A stretch of DNA of 6,228 nt from Thiotrichales bacterium. Lineage in GTDB: Bacteria; Pseudomonadota; Gammaproteobacteria; UWMA-0217. Positions 5,755-6,228 of this stretch are shown in pieces; positions within the stretch are counted from its first letter, which is position 1; each line of letters begins with the position of its first letter. The DNA lies in the NCBI GenBank assembly GCA_024763135.1, contig JANTGD010000222.1:1-6228 (forward strand). The letters are read 5' to 3'. The notes under the pieces are model-generated. The model saw only the letters and a program-made list of their open reading frames with translations, ran no database searches and was not told the origin of the DNA. A program made the position numbers and the translations under genes.

Positions 5755-5897
5755 TGTAACGACTCAGCGTGTTTAGATTTCGGTATCTATCAAGGCATTT
5801 TCGCACGGAGAATGTGAGCATATAGTTAATATGTGGCCATTCGAGTACGCAAATAACGCCGAGATGGGCCAAAAGATGAATACGCTGAGTCGTTACC
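5755..5897. mobile_element. MITE-like element with perfect terminal inverted repeats and target duplication
   Basis: GTAACGACTCAGCGT (5756-5770) recurs as an exact reverse complement, ACGCTGAGTCGTTAC (5882-5896). Reading further inward gives 18 of 20. CCGCTT stands at 5749-5754 and again at 5898-5903, one base outside each end, as a target-site duplication. Read as 8-bp duplications directly abutting the repeats, 6 of 8 bases agree. The interior of about 110 bp has no transposase. Ends beginning GTAA with 8-bp duplications are known for the IS66 family, so an IS66-type parent is possible but unproven. Confidence 0.72.
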
Positions 5898-6139
5898 CCG
5901 CTTCATCATTTGGCAGGAGACCTGAACTGAGAGACAAGCACGGATAAGCTGTGGTGAGCCTAAAAAATCAAAAAGAACAACGGGGTGCGCGCGTACTCTG
6001 CACTGACCAGGTAGATTCGATAGATTATCCCTCACCCTTAGGTGGCCATGCAGTAGTTGACTTTAGCGAGTGCATCAACCTAAAAACCTCAGTTGGATCA
6101 CAAAAGTCCACGCAAGCTCTTGGTGCGCCTAGCAAATCA

Positions 6140-6180
6140 GAAAAACCTCTCATCACCAATAAGGTGACCACGAGTTTTTC
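6140..6180. terminator. Weak bidirectional terminator-like hairpin
   Basis: GAAAAAC (6140-6146) pairs with GTTTTTC (6174-6180), and inside it TCACC (6153-6157) pairs with GGTGA (6163-6167) around AATAA. Either strand then has five T after a short stem. The stems are weak and no gene end is visible on either side. Confidence 0.25.
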
Positions 6181-6228
6181 CGATTCACCATGCACACCAA
6201 TATCTTACGTGTCTTTTTTGCGCCCAAC

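Larger units (their letters stand above)
5604..6228. other. Gene-free right end of the window
   Basis: About 625 bp upstream of the TerB-like gene. It contains the MITE-like element at 5755-5897 and a hairpin at 6140-6180. A frame opening at ATG 6190 (MHTNILRVFFAPN) runs off the window end but has no ribosome-binding site, so it is not called. No gene can be supported. Confidence 0.55.

Noticed and set aside
5675..6035. Minus-strand frames of 65 and 69 codons
   Set aside because: Both cross the boundaries of the 5755-5897 element and have no ribosome-binding site or known product.

Overview
The window looks like a gene-poor stretch of a gammaproteobacterial chromosome with intermediate GC. 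A sulfur-oxidising or related lineage is a reasonable inference, because it carries a DsrC/TusE-type sulfur-relay protein and a small exported c-type cytochrome beside an alanine dehydrogenase and a TerB-like protein. Species cannot be named from the sequence alone. Only five genes can be supported. They cover roughly 2.7 of 6.2 kb (about 44%), which is very low for a free-living bacterium. I see no tRNA, rRNA, CRISPR array or complete transposase gene.

Layout: (1) Positions 158-1297, minus strand: complete alanine dehydrogenase (ald). (2) Positions 1298-2512: about 1.2 kb without a convincing gene. It holds one copy of a diverged about 120-bp repeat, two small dyad structures, and a terminator-like hairpin with seven T that follows no visible gene. 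(3) Positions 2513-2809, plus strand: a 98-residue acidic, helical, probably coiled-coil protein of unknown function. It faces an exported monohaem cytochrome c (2888-3406, minus) across a 78-bp spacer containing a strong hairpin. (4) Positions 3407-4741: about 1.3 kb without a convincing gene. It starts with a MITE-like element directly upstream of the cytochrome gene, then has an interleaved inverted repeat, two further copies of the diverged repeat, and several dyads. (5) Positions 4742-5041, plus: a short single-cysteine DsrC/TusE-family protein. It converges with (6) a TerB/COG4103-like protein (5142-5603, minus). (7) Positions 5604-6228: gene-free, but containing a clear 143-bp MITE-like element with 15-bp perfect terminal inverted repeats and a 6-bp flanking direct repeat.

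The genes do not form an operon. All five are separated by long spacers or face each other, and each has its own ribosome-binding site, so they are probably transcribed separately. The most notable content is in the spacers: two independent non-coding mobile-element candidates and a three-copy degenerate repeat family. Together with the low coding density, this suggests a genome carrying much decayed or repeat-derived DNA. No new multi-gene defence or metabolic system is visible here.
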